Assembly: GCF_000429125.1 (NCBI RefSeq)
Contig: NZ_AUBG01000013.1
Span: 124,001 to 188,000 of the forward strand
DNA from: Aequorivita capsosiphonis DSM 23843
Lineage (GTDB): Bacteria; Bacteroidota; Bacteroidia; Flavobacteriales; Flavobacteriaceae
Length of the DNA stretch: 64,000 bases
Direction: 5' to 3'
Shown here: piece by piece, positions 17,656 to 26,299 of the stretch
How positions within the stretch are numbered: position 1 is the first letter of the stretch
How the letters are laid out: every line of letters starts with the position of its first letter
Translations under genes and position numbers: made by a program
Notes under the pieces: generated by a model
Databases searched by the model: none
Seen by the model: the letters and a program-made list of their open reading frames with translations, nothing else
What the model was told of the DNA's origin: nothing

Positions 17656-18846
17656 TTATTTTAAAAACTCATAAACCCCAGCAGCTCCTTGCCCGGTACC
17701 AACACACATCGTTACCATTCCATATTTTCCTTGAAGGTTTCTTTTGCGCATTTCATCAAAAAGCTGAACGGAAAGTTTTGTTCCAGTACATCCTAAAGGG
17801 TGACCCATTGCGATTGCACCTCCGTTAACGTTTACCAGTTCCTTGTCGAGACCAAGTCCGCGGATTACGGCTAAGGATTGTGAAGCGAAGGCCTCATTCA
17901 ATTCTATAAGCTCCATTTGGTCTTGCTTTAATCCTGCTTGTTTCAATGCTTTTGGAATTGCGTGCATTGGTCCAATACCCATAATTTTTGGCTCCACACC
18001 AACAGCGGCATAACTTACTAAACGCGCTATCGGTTCAAGATTTAATTCCTTAACCATTTCTTCACTCATAATAACTGAAAACGCTGCGCCATCACTCATT
18101 TGTGATGAGTTTCCAGCAGTAACGCTTCCGCCATTAGCGAATACGGGACGCAGTTTTGAAAGGGCTTCTATATTTGTTCCCTTTCTAGGACCTTCATCTT
18201 TAGTTACGGTATATTTTTCGGTAACTTTTTTGCCTTCATCATTCACATAGGTACGCTCAACATCAATAGGTACAATTTGATCTTGAAAACGATTTTCGTC
18301 TTGTGCTTTTAATGCACGCATCTGACTTGTATATGCGAATTCATCCTGATCTTCACGCGAAACCTTGTACTTGTTGGCAACTGCTTCCGCAGTTAACCCC
18401 ATATTCCAGTAATAATCTTCGTGACCTTCTTTAGCCAACTTATAATCTGGTACGGGTTTATAACCTCCCATAGGGATATAACTCATGCTTTCGGCACCTC
18501 CGGCGATAATGCAATCTGCCATTCCACTTTGGATTTTTGCCGTAGCTATGGAAATTGTTTCCAATCCCGAGGCGCAATAACGGTTTACCGTCATTCCGGG
18601 AATTTCTACAGTATCGAGACTCATCAAGGAAATCAGTCGCCCCATATTCAAACCTTGTTCGGCCTCGGGCATGGCGTTTCCAACGATAACATCATCAATT
18701 CGTTTTTGGTCGAGCTGCGGCAACTCCTTTAAAATATATTTAATGGTTTCCGCAGCCAACTCATCAGAGCGTTTAAAGCGGAAAACTCCTCGTGGGGCTT
18801 TACCGACAGCTGTTCTGTATGCTTTTACTATATATGCTGTTTTCAT
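17656..18846 (-). CDS. fadA: Acetyl-CoA C-acyltransferase (thiolase)
   Basis: 396 aa. 3-ketoacyl-CoA thiolase of the thiolase I/II fold. The nucleophile is Cys91 in NRYCASGLE; GGAIAMGHPLGCTG carries the catalytic His and CVGTGQGAAG the second Cys, all near their usual positions. Catalyses the last, thiolytic step of beta-oxidation. It lies between the four-helix gene and fadE in a same-strand operon, matching the fadNAE order of B. subtilis apart from the inserted gene. ATG start at 18846. Confidence 0.96.
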   Translation of the reverse strand: MKTAYIVKAYRTAVGKAPRGVFRFKRSDELAAETIKYILKELPQLDQKRIDDVIVGNAMPEAEQGLNMGRLISLMSLDTVEIPGMTVNRYCASGLETISIATAKIQSGMADCIIAGGAESMSYIPMGGYKPVPDYKLAKEGHEDYYWNMGLTAEAVANKYKVSREDQDEFAYTSQMRALKAQDENRFQDQIVPIDVERTYVNDEGKKVTEKYTVTKDEGPRKGTNIEALSKLRPVFANGGSVTAGNSSQMSDGAAFSVIMSEEMVKELNLEPIARLVSYAAVGVEPKIMGIGPMHAIPKALKQAGLKQDQMELIELNEAFASQSLAVIRGLGLDKELVNVNGGAIAMGHPLGCTGTKLSVQLFDEMRKRNLQGKYGMVTMCVGTGQGAAGVYEFLK

Positions 18847-18849
18847 AAT

Positions 18850-18960
18850 GTGCGATTTTTGACGTATGACTGAAAACCTTCGGTTTTTGACTTACGACCT
18901 ACGACAAAATGAAAAAGGGGTCGTAGGTCATTTTGCCAAAGGCAAAATCGTCGTAGGTCT
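18850..18960. repeat. REP-like element R2
   Basis: Heptamers GACTTAC, GACCTAC and GACAAAA (18889-18909), followed by the inverted GTCGTAGGTC (twice) around a TTTTGCCAAAGGCAAAA hairpin (18931-18947). It fills the spacer between the four-helix gene and fadA. Confidence 0.8.
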
Positions 18961-18966
18961 TTTTTT

Positions 18967-19329
18967 TTAAATTGTTAAACTGTTTATAAATCGTGTTATC
19001 ATTCCTTGAATCCGTTGAATTTTATTTTCCAAATGCTTAAAAGTTTCTTCTGAAATATAATCTATTTCAAAAGCAATAATTAATTGCGTTTCCCACTCAA
19101 AAGCTGAGCCTAAAGCTGTTTCAAGATATGTTTTAAAATGTTTATCTGTTCCTCTTGCAGTACCTTCTGCAATATTCGAGGGAATTGAAACTGAACATCG
19201 TTGCATTTGGCTACTCAAACCATACATCTCAGATTTTGGAAATATTTTGGTAGTTGCATAGGTATCTTTAGCTATTTCAATCCCTTCTTTCCAAATTGTC
19301 ATTTTTCTAAAATTATGATTTGCTCCCAT
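18967..19329 (-). CDS. Four-helix-bundle protein, second copy
   Basis: 120 aa of the same S23/IVS-type family as 1129-1488. The block SQMQRCSVSIPSNIAEGTAR differs from the first copy at few positions, but the remainder is diverged, so this is not a recent duplicate. It sits inside the fad operon between fadN and fadA, has no plausible metabolic role there, and is bracketed by REP-like elements R2 and R3. Start ATG at 19329. Confidence 0.92.
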   Translation of the reverse strand: MGANHNFRKMTIWKEGIEIAKDTYATTKIFPKSEMYGLSSQMQRCSVSIPSNIAEGTARGTDKHFKTYLETALGSAFEWETQLIIAFEIDYISEETFKHLENKIQRIQGMITRFINSLTI

Positions 19330-19357
19330 GGTTTATGTTTTTAATTTATAGTTAGAA

Positions 19358-19484
19358 ATTTGACATACGATTTAAAAAGCTGCGCTTTTTTGACATACGA
19401 CCTAAGATTTATCTTGAAATATTTAAAATTATTTTGTCGTAGGTCGTAAGTCAAATTGCGATAGCAATTTTGTCGTAAGTCATA
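19358..19484. repeat. REP-like element R3
   Basis: TGACATACGA, an AAAAAGC-TG-CGCTTTTTT-like hairpin and TGACATACGACCTA, followed by the inverted GTCGTAGGTCGTAAGTCAA and a TTGCGATAGCAA hairpin. It fills the fadN to four-helix spacer and shares words and layout with R1 and R2. Confidence 0.8.
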
Positions 19485-19489
19485 CTCAT

Positions 19490-21928
19490 TTAATTTCTAA
19501 GTGGTTTCCCCTTTTGAATCATATGCTGAAGTCTTTCCAAAGTCTTTCTCTCTCCAGTCAAGCTTAAAAAAGCTTCTCTTTCAAGGTCGAGCAAATATTG
19601 TTCGCTTACGTAGCTCGCTTCACTTAAATCGCCACCGGCCATAACGTAGGCAAGTTTATTTGCGATTTTCTTGTCGTGTTCACTGATGTAATTTCCAGCG
19701 ACCATCTGATCGGTTCCAACTAGGAACATTCCCAATGCTTGTTTTCCGAGCACTTTTACGTCCGTTCTTCTAATTGGTTTTGTATAACCTTGATCTGCCA
19801 TAAAACGCGCAGCAGCTTTGGCCGCGGCAATTTGTCTGTCTTGGTTTCCTATTACAATATCTTTCCCTGGTTGTAGAATTCCAGTGTCATAGGCTTCATA
19901 AGCCGAAGTGGAAACTTTTGCCATTCCAATCGTTAAGAAATACTCTTGAAGTCTGTTTAGCTCCACATCATCTTTTTTGAAGGAGTCACTTGCACGCATT
20001 GCCATTTCTTTTGAACCACCACCGCCGGGAATTACTCCAACGCCGAATTCCACGAGTCCGATATAAGTTTCAGCTGCAGCGATTACTCGGTCTGCGTGTA
20101 GTGAAAATTCACATCCACCACCTAAAGTCATTCCGTGAGGAGCGGCAATTACTGGAATTGAAGAATAACGAAGACGCATACTAGTGTCTTGGAAATACTT
20201 AACGGCAGCATTTAATTCTTCATATTCCTGTTCAACAGCCATCATAAATATCATTCCGATATTGGCACCAACAGAGAAATTTGTTCCTTGGTTACCGATT
20301 ACCAGACCATCGAAATCTTTTTCAGCAATATCAACTGCTTTATTAACTCCGGCCAAAACATCGCCACCAATAGCATTCATTTTACTAATGAACTCCACAT
20401 TTAAAATTCCATCGCCAAGATCTTCAACTACAACTCCTTTGTTTCTGAAGACTTCAGAAGTTTCGCGGATGTTGTTTAGAATAATAAAGGAATCCTGTCC
20501 TGAAATTTTTTTGTATTTTCCTTCTCCCTTCGCTGAAGCTTCGGAAGATGAAGACGGAATATCGTAGAAATAGGTGTTTCCTTCTTTTACAGTGTAGAAA
20601 GAATCAATCCCTGCTTCCAGCATTTCGTTTACCCAAGCTGCCGGTTCTTTCCCTAAATCTTTGATCAGTTCAATTCCCTTTTTAATGCCAACGGCATCCC
20701 AGATTTCGAAGGGGCCATTTTCCCAGCCGAAACCAGCTTTCATTGCATCGTCAATCTTGTAAAGCTCGTCTGTTATTTCAGGAATTCGTTTTGAAACGTA
20801 AGCGAACATTGCGCCGAAATTTTTTCGATAGAATTCGCCAGCTTTGTCTTCTCCTGCAATAAGAATTGGGAAACGGTCAGTTACTTTAGCAACCGATTTT
20901 GTTTTCTCCAATGTAGCAAAAGACGCTTTTTTGTTTTTTCTGTACTCTAAAGTATCGAGGTCCAAGGTTAAGATTTCACTTTTACCTTCGTCATCTTTTA
21001 TCTTTTTATAAAAACCTTGTCCGCTCTTGCTACCCAACCATTCGTTTTCCATTAAGGTATCCACGAATTTCGGAAGTTTAAAGATTTCGTGTTCCTCATC
21101 TTCAGGCGCGTTTTCATAGATTCCGTTAGCAACGTGAACTAATGTATCAAGTCCAACTACATCAACTGTTCTGAAGGTTGCAGATTTTGGTCGGCCAATT
21201 ACTGGACCTGTAAGTTTATCAACTTCTTCAACTGTCAATCCCATTTCCTTCACCTGATGAAAAAGACTTTGGATGCCGAAGATTCCGATTCTGTTTCCTA
21301 TAAATGCTGGTGTATCTTTAGCTACTACGGAAGTTTTTCCGAGGAATTTTTCACCGTAACCATTTAAGAAGTCTAATACTTCAGTTGAAGTTTTCGGACC
21401 AGGAATTATTTCAAAAAGTTTTAAATAACGGGGCGGATTAAAGAAGTGTGTTCCGCAGAAGTGTTTTTGGAAATCTTCACTACGACCTTCACTCATAAAC
21501 TTAATAGGAATCCCCGAAGTATTTGAAGTAATAAGTGTTCCCGGCTTTCTATGTTTATCCAGATTTTCAAAAACCTGTTTTTTAATATCTAAACGTTCTA
21601 CAACTACTTCAATAATCCAATCCGCAGTTTTTACTTTGGAAATATCATCTTCTAAGTTTCCTGTAGAAATTCGCTTCGCAAAATCCTTGTGATAAAGTGG
21701 AGCAGGGTTGCTTTTTATGGCTTTTTGCAAATCGGTATTTACAATTCGGTTTCTTACAGCTTTATCTTCAAGTGTAAGTCCCTTTTTCTTTTCGGCATCA
21801 TTAAGCTCTCGGGGAACAATATCGAGCAATAGCACTTCCACGCCAATATTGGCGAAATGGCAGGCTATCCCGCTTCCCATTATTCCGGAACCGATTACCG
21901 CTACTTTATTAATTCTTCTTTTTGACAT
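19490..21928 (-). CDS. fadN: 3-hydroxyacyl-CoA dehydrogenase/enoyl-CoA hydratase
   Basis: 812 aa bifunctional beta-oxidation enzyme. The NAD-binding 3-hydroxyacyl-CoA dehydrogenase half is N-terminal (GSGIMGSGIACHFA at about 13-26; catalytic-region HFFNPPRYLKLFE). The crotonase half is C-terminal (HGMTLGGGCEFSLHADRV for the oxyanion hole; VEFGVGVIPGGGG). This order is that of B. subtilis FadN, the reverse of E. coli FadB, and the length fits. Hydrates enoyl-CoA and oxidises the product to 3-ketoacyl-CoA for FadA. First structural gene after the MarR regulator. Confidence 0.95.
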   Translation of the reverse strand: MSKRRINKVAVIGSGIMGSGIACHFANIGVEVLLLDIVPRELNDAEKKKGLTLEDKAVRNRIVNTDLQKAIKSNPAPLYHKDFAKRISTGNLEDDISKVKTADWIIEVVVERLDIKKQVFENLDKHRKPGTLITSNTSGIPIKFMSEGRSEDFQKHFCGTHFFNPPRYLKLFEIIPGPKTSTEVLDFLNGYGEKFLGKTSVVAKDTPAFIGNRIGIFGIQSLFHQVKEMGLTVEEVDKLTGPVIGRPKSATFRTVDVVGLDTLVHVANGIYENAPEDEEHEIFKLPKFVDTLMENEWLGSKSGQGFYKKIKDDEGKSEILTLDLDTLEYRKNKKASFATLEKTKSVAKVTDRFPILIAGEDKAGEFYRKNFGAMFAYVSKRIPEITDELYKIDDAMKAGFGWENGPFEIWDAVGIKKGIELIKDLGKEPAAWVNEMLEAGIDSFYTVKEGNTYFYDIPSSSSEASAKGEGKYKKISGQDSFIILNNIRETSEVFRNKGVVVEDLGDGILNVEFISKMNAIGGDVLAGVNKAVDIAEKDFDGLVIGNQGTNFSVGANIGMIFMMAVEQEYEELNAAVKYFQDTSMRLRYSSIPVIAAPHGMTLGGGCEFSLHADRVIAAAETYIGLVEFGVGVIPGGGGSKEMAMRASDSFKKDDVELNRLQEYFLTIGMAKVSTSAYEAYDTGILQPGKDIVIGNQDRQIAAAKAAARFMADQGYTKPIRRTDVKVLGKQALGMFLVGTDQMVAGNYISEHDKKIANKLAYVMAGGDLSEASYVSEQYLLDLEREAFLSLTGERKTLERLQHMIQKGKPLRN

Positions 21929-21994
21929 CTGCTTTAATTATAAGTTATGAATTATGGATTCTAAATACCAGAAGCCCTAATTCTGAATTATTAT

Positions 21995-22038
<44 letters not shown>

Positions 22039-22042
22039 TTTT

Positions 22043-22495
22043 TTAATCTGAATCGTATACTTTCTTTGAATTGATCAACTCGTTGATAGTTTTTGCCACC
22101 TTTCTAAAGGTTTGCAGTTCTTCTTCGGAAACGTTTTTTTTCACTGCCTCGTCAAAACCCAATACTACGGTTTTTGAGAATTCTCGCATTTCCTTTCCAA
22201 AAGGTGTTAAATGGATTAAAACGCCACGTCCATCTTCTGGATTCGGTTTTCTTTCAATCAATCCCTTTTTTTCCATACTTTTTAAAGTTCTGGAAAGACT
22301 GGTTGCTTCCATTCCCATCTTGGGGCCTAGACCAGTGCTTGGGGTTCCTTCTTCCGGATCTATGCTTATAAGTGCAAATCCGGTGGCCATAGTGCTCCCT
22401 TTTTTACCAGCTTCTTCGTTATACATTTTTGTAACGCTCATCCAAGTGGAACGCAAAATATAATCTATGGTTTTCTCTTTTGGTTTTTCTTGCAT
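22043..22495 (-). CDS. MarR-family transcriptional regulator
   Basis: 150 aa from the ATG at 22495. A TTG at 22522 would add nine residues, but a -7 box (22520-22527) overlaps it, so the later ATG is preferred. Winged-helix MarR fold: helix-turn-helix with SLSRTLKSMEKKGLIERKPNPEDGRGVLI. First gene of the fad operon, so probably the regulator of beta-oxidation, analogous in role (not homologous) to FadR. The ligand may be an acyl-CoA; this is inferred. Confidence 0.9.
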   Translation of the reverse strand: MQEKPKEKTIDYILRSTWMSVTKMYNEEAGKKGSTMATGFALISIDPEEGTPSTGLGPKMGMEATSLSRTLKSMEKKGLIERKPNPEDGRGVLIHLTPFGKEMREFSKTVVLGFDEAVKKNVSEEELQTFRKVAKTINELINSKKVYDSD

Positions 22496-22519
22496 GAAAG
22501 ATTTGAAAAAGTCTAAACC

Positions 22520-22527
22520 CAAAGATA
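22520..22527 (-). promoter_or_regulatory. -7 box TATCTTTG of the marR-fad operon
   Basis: On the minus strand TATCTTTG lies 24 bases before the ATG at 22495. It fixes the start choice of the regulator and implies a short leader. The repeat at 22584-22758 lies directly upstream. Confidence 0.65.
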
Positions 22528-22583
22528 CAAAAATATATTATGCACGCATAGTATATTTGTTTGTTTTTTATAAAGAGTTGATT

Positions 22584-22758
22584 AGTGCCTCGATAAAATT
22601 TTGTAGTGCCTCGATACAATTTTATAAAGAGGAATTTTTAAATTAGTTTTTAACGGATTAGCACAAAATCACTCGGCAACCTTGCCTCGATACAATTTTG
22701 TGGATAGAGAGTAGGAGTATTGTTTTATACGTATTGGCACAAAATCACTCAGCAACCT
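22584..22758. repeat. 76-bp tandem repeat with conserved ends
   Basis: Units 22605-22680 and 22681-22756 have equal length and align without gaps. Both begin with TGCCTCGATACAATTTT and end with GCACAAAATCACTC.GCAAC; the centres have diverged. A third partial copy of the left box is at 22584-22603. The two end boxes are themselves imperfect inverted repeats (TGCC...ATTTTGT against ACAAAAT...GGCA). It lies upstream of the marR promoter. Confidence 0.85.
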
Positions 22759-22778
22759 CAGAGTTAGAGTTTTCTTAA

Positions 22779-23306
22779 TTATGGCTTCTTCGAATAATTT
22801 AATTTTCCATCAACTATGCTTGCTGGGGCGGTGTAGGGGTGTTCAGTTGCTTTATTTTCTCCCATAATATGCATTACTTCCCAGCCATCCACTTTTAGGG
22901 CATCAGAGATCATAGAGCGGTGACAACTCCACCAAACAGCTTCTGCGCACATAATGGCGGTTCTTTTTTCAGTGGCCAATTTTTTCAAAGTTTTTAATGC
23001 TTCTTGAAATTCGCTTGTTTCCATATAATCTGCATATCCTTTAAAGGAGTTGAGGCGCCACGCATCGTTCTTGGAATTTGGAACTACTTTTCTTCGACCG
23101 CCCAATTCCACCATATGTTTGTATTCAATCCCATTTTCTGGTATAGTAATTTCCATACTTTCTTTATTGAACTGTGGAAATTTTCGAGATCCCGGATAAT
23201 GGCGAACATCCACCAATAATTCAATATCGAAGGATTTCAGAAGTTGAAGAAATTCTTCCAAACTTCTAGTGGAATGTCCAATGGTCCAAATAGTGTTTGT
23301 ATTCAT
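22779..23306 (-). CDS. DUF488-family protein
   Basis: 175 aa. Opens with WTIGHSTRSLEEFLQLL and VDVRHYPGSRKFPQFN, the hallmark of DUF488, and later has CAEAVWWSCHRSMISDAL, the conserved CxE...CHR block. Molecular function is not established. Cytoplasmic. Stand-alone gene; a near-match -7 box (TATCTTTA on the minus strand) lies about 20 bases upstream. Confidence 0.9.
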   Translation of the reverse strand: MNTNTIWTIGHSTRSLEEFLQLLKSFDIELLVDVRHYPGSRKFPQFNKESMEITIPENGIEYKHMVELGGRRKVVPNSKNDAWRLNSFKGYADYMETSEFQEALKTLKKLATEKRTAIMCAEAVWWSCHRSMISDALKVDGWEVMHIMGENKATEHPYTAPASIVDGKLNYSKKP

Positions 23307-23426
23307 AGCAAAAAGTCGTGACTTAAAGATAAGGAACGCCGAAGCCTTTAAAAAACGCTAAAATGCATTTAACGCAACTTTAGTTAATAGGATAATTGCG
23401 TAGAACGATTTCTGCTAAAGGGGGTT

Positions 23427-24578
23427 CTACCAAGAAAAAGGTTGAAATCCGATTCCATACTCTATATAATCAGCTGAACCACCATCTAAAGTTTTTAAGC
23501 CTATTTGGGCAAATAGGTGTTTGGAAATATGATATCGCAGCGCAGGTCTCATAAAAAATGCTCCTTTTCCCTTATCGTCTCCTAAATATGTGCCTAGTTG
23601 CATTTTTACATCAAATTTAAAAAAGCTAAAAGCATATCCTGCGTGAATTGCCGGCAACCATCTATCTGAAGCTTTTCTATCGCGGAAACGGTTGTCATAG
23701 AAAAAATCTACCCCACCAGCTACACTATGCCTTTCATTAAATTGATGTTCATATTCCGCCAAACCCGTAAAGGTTCCCATAACAATATCTCTTCCAATTA
23801 AATCATCGTTTTGTGCGACGCCGCCAGCGATATAAATTGAAATAGAATTCCCCCTAGTCAAATCTGTGGGGGAGCGAAGAGGTCTTTTAAATCTTGCAGG
23901 TAAAACGTCATTGGTATAAGGATCATTATTTTCGAGTAATTGCGTTCTGTTGTAATTATAGCGCATCCCCAAGTTAAAACCATATAAATTAAGTCCGTTA
24001 TTGGGTTTGTAGGTTGAACCATTACTAAAATGTGTGAAATCCAGCCCGTATAAAATATCGACTTCCCGGGTCCACTTATAGGTAAATCCAAAGTTAAGAT
24101 TAAAATATACCGCCGCTCGCGCTCCAATAGCTTCGTTGAGCGGGTTTTCCTCAGAGTCATAAGGTTTCAATTTATAGGTAAGCCCCAGAGAAGGTTCAAT
24201 TGCAAAAATATTCCGTCGCTCCGGACTGGAAATAGGGAATCTTATAAACCCATAAATTGCATTTGGATTTCCGAATACTTCAGCGTTGTTTAAAAATCCG
24301 GAATAAAACCCAATTCCGTATGATGGATAGCTGTATCTACTGGCCCATCCCTCAGGGTCGGTAGGTTGCCAGCCCAATTTCACGGTAATTCCACCATAAC
24401 CATTATCAAGCAAGCCGCTGGCCGTCAATTTATTGTTGGATTTTAAAAAAGCTCCAAATTGGCCTTTAAACTCAATAAATTTAAACTTGTTTTTCAAATT
24501 AGTAGAAGATGAGATTTCATTTTGCCCAAAAGAAACAGTCGTGAACGTAGAAAGCAATAGTAGGAAGAAGAATCTCAT
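23427..24578 (-). CDS. PagL-like acyloxyacyl hydrolase, outer membrane
   Basis: 383 aa from the ATG at 24578; the longer frame to 24677 is rejected because a -7 box (24615-24622) lies inside it. Signal peptide ends ...VSFGQ. A beta-barrel with DFTHFSNGS, the His/Ser catalytic motif of the PagL lipid A deacylase family. The extra C-terminal ~140 residues are barrel-like and end in an aromatic residue (FQPFSW). Probably removes acyl chains from lipid A in the outer membrane, altering surface properties. Confidence 0.8.
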   Translation of the reverse strand: MRFFFLLLLSTFTTVSFGQNEISSSTNLKNKFKFIEFKGQFGAFLKSNNKLTASGLLDNGYGGITVKLGWQPTDPEGWASRYSYPSYGIGFYSGFLNNAEVFGNPNAIYGFIRFPISSPERRNIFAIEPSLGLTYKLKPYDSEENPLNEAIGARAAVYFNLNFGFTYKWTREVDILYGLDFTHFSNGSTYKPNNGLNLYGFNLGMRYNYNRTQLLENNDPYTNDVLPARFKRPLRSPTDLTRGNSISIYIAGGVAQNDDLIGRDIVMGTFTGLAEYEHQFNERHSVAGGVDFFYDNRFRDRKASDRWLPAIHAGYAFSFFKFDVKMQLGTYLGDDKGKGAFFMRPALRYHISKHLFAQIGLKTLDGGSADYIEYGIGFQPFSW

Positions 24579-24614
24579 TGGTTGTAATTTAGTGAGTAGA
24601 AGCAAAGACTGTAA

Positions 24615-24622
24615 CAAAGATA
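24615..24622 (-). promoter_or_regulatory. -7 box TATCTTTG of the PagL-like gene
   Basis: Minus-strand TATCTTTG 37 bases before the ATG at 24578; it decides the start of that gene. The rest of 24579-24889 holds only this and the box at 24821. Confidence 0.6.
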
Positions 24623-24820
24623 TTCTTTGTTGAATGATAGTGATAAAATACAAGGAAAATGTCTGTAATAATTTCATTTACTTTCAATAACGTTTAGAAA
24701 TAAAAGCGATTTGGATATTTTTAAAAGGCGGGAAGAGCACCGTTATCCGTAGATTTAGGTGCCAAATATAATTTAACAAAACTTTGCAAATTTTTAGTTC
24801 GCTTTACTCCGAACCAATCA

Positions 24821-24828
24821 TATCTTTG
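24821..24828 (+). promoter_or_regulatory. -7 box TATCTTTG
   Basis: Plus-strand TAnnTTTG match 62 bases before the start of the small secreted protein at 24890. Confidence 0.5.
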
Positions 24829-24889
24829 TACTTTAATTTGAAGCATATTGTTTAATTAGCATTTTTTAAAACCACTAAAACATTCAAAA

Positions 24890-25309
24890 ATGAAATCAAA
24901 ACACTTTCTTATAGCAAGCCTTCTTTTTTTACTGAGCTTAAATGTATTTGCCAGTGAAGCAACTATTGCCTTAGATATACACGACAAGGATGGCGAAATC
25001 TTCACAGCCAAGGATAAGGACTTTTTGCAGCAATGGCATTATAAACAAGTTTTGAAAATGAAAATAACCGAAAAGGATCGTGATGAATATTTTTCACGTC
25101 TGAATCAATTTACCTATAAAATGTCTCGCCTCGGATTACCTGAGTATCACTATACCGATGCAGAAAGAAAACACGAATTTGAAAGGTTGGTTGATAAATT
25201 GGATGCGGTTATGAAAAATACTTTAAGCCCGAGTAATTACATCATTCATCACAAAAGTTTTGATCGAATAGAAGATATTGTTTACGAAAAGAGAAACTGG
25301 GAAGAATAA
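24890..25309 (+). CDS. Small secreted protein of unknown function
   Basis: 139 aa with a clear signal peptide ending ...LNVFAS (about residue 22). The mature part is mostly charged helix, with no Cys pair and no family I recognise. Sequence composition is typical for a periplasmic protein. Own -7 box at 24821; followed by an unrelated HdeD gene. Confidence 0.75.
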   Translation: MKSKHFLIASLLFLLSLNVFASEATIALDIHDKDGEIFTAKDKDFLQQWHYKQVLKMKITEKDRDEYFSRLNQFTYKMSRLGLPEYHYTDAERKHEFERLVDKLDAVMKNTLSPSNYIIHHKSFDRIEDIVYEKRNWEE

Positions 25310-25503
25310 AACCCAATAAAAGTGGAAATAATTCCAACTTGATAAAAATCATACTTTAAGATATTAATAATGGCAATATTTGTATATGTAAGTATTTAAT
25401 AGACAGTTAAATAATAATTATAAAACTCGAAATTAGACTATTGTCATTACCACTAATTTAAGAAAAGAAAAACGAACTAACATTAAACTAAACTTTCAAG
25501 ATC

Positions 25504-26142
25504 ATGCAAAACTCATTTTTAAATTCAATCAAAAACACAATCAAGCATTGGTATATTCCGTTGCTAGTTGGTATTCTATTCGTAGTAGTAAGTATCGTGG
25601 TGTTTACTTCTCCAGTAAGTTCATTGCTTACATTATCAATCCTCTTCGCCCTTTCATTTTTATTCGGCGGACTTTCGGAAATCATTTTTTCCATAGCCAA
25701 CAGAAAGCAACTCGATAATTGGGGATGGTCTTTAGCTTTTGGAATTCTTACCTTTATTATAGGTACGTCACTAATAATGCACCCAGGACTTTCAATTAGT
25801 GTCTTGGCATTCTACGTTGGTTTTCTGCTTCTTTTTCGCTCTATTTCCTCTATCAGTTTCGCAATGGACCTTAAAAAGTACGGCAGTAAAAGTTGGGGTG
25901 GTTTGTTGATCTTCGGAATCTTGGGCGCAATAGTTTCGTTTGTTCTTATCTGGAATCCTGTATTCGCGGGGATGAGCGTTGTAATATTAGTTGCATTAAG
26001 CTTTCTCTTCGCGGGACTCTTCAGCATTTTTCTGTCATTTCAGTTAAGAAAAATACACAAATCCTCTAAAGAGATTTCTGCCAATTTGAAGGAACGTTAT
26101 AATGTTCTTATGGAAGAGATTCGAGAGGAACAGAATAGCTAG
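25504..26142 (+). CDS. HdeD/DUF308-family membrane protein
   Basis: 212 aa with about six hydrophobic helices in pairs, including the repeated phrases LSILFALSFLFGGLSEIIFS and VVILVALSFLFAGLFSIFLS typical of HdeD (DUF308). HdeD is linked to acid resistance at high cell density in enteric bacteria; in flavobacteria the role is unproven. The C-terminal ~30 residues form a charged cytoplasmic helix. Confidence 0.9.
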   Translation: MQNSFLNSIKNTIKHWYIPLLVGILFVVVSIVVFTSPVSSLLTLSILFALSFLFGGLSEIIFSIANRKQLDNWGWSLAFGILTFIIGTSLIMHPGLSISVLAFYVGFLLLFRSISSISFAMDLKKYGSKSWGGLLIFGILGAIVSFVLIWNPVFAGMSVVILVALSFLFAGLFSIFLSFQLRKIHKSSKEISANLKERYNVLMEEIREEQNS

Positions 26143-26299
26143 AAACAAGCATTTATTCCATGTCTAGAAATTTTGAAGCTTGACATAGCATTAAAGAAAG
26201 TAAGGAATTAGATTTCTTCTTAAAATTATATTTAGTCCTATTTCCTAAGTCTTTATTCTATAACAAAATACAGTATTAATAATCTCAATATAATTTAAT

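Noticed and set aside
1129-19329. Diversity-generating retroelement suggested by four-helix-bundle (Avd-like) proteins
   Set aside because: No reverse transcriptase, template repeat or variable-protein gene is present; the sequences fit the S23/IVS branch rather than Avd.
22584-22758. Integron attC sites
   Set aside because: The end boxes lack the GTTRRRY core and no integrase or cassette array is attached.
23427-24677. Longer start (24677) for the PagL-like gene
   Set aside because: A TATCTTTG -7 box lies inside the extra segment and the signal peptide begins at 24578.
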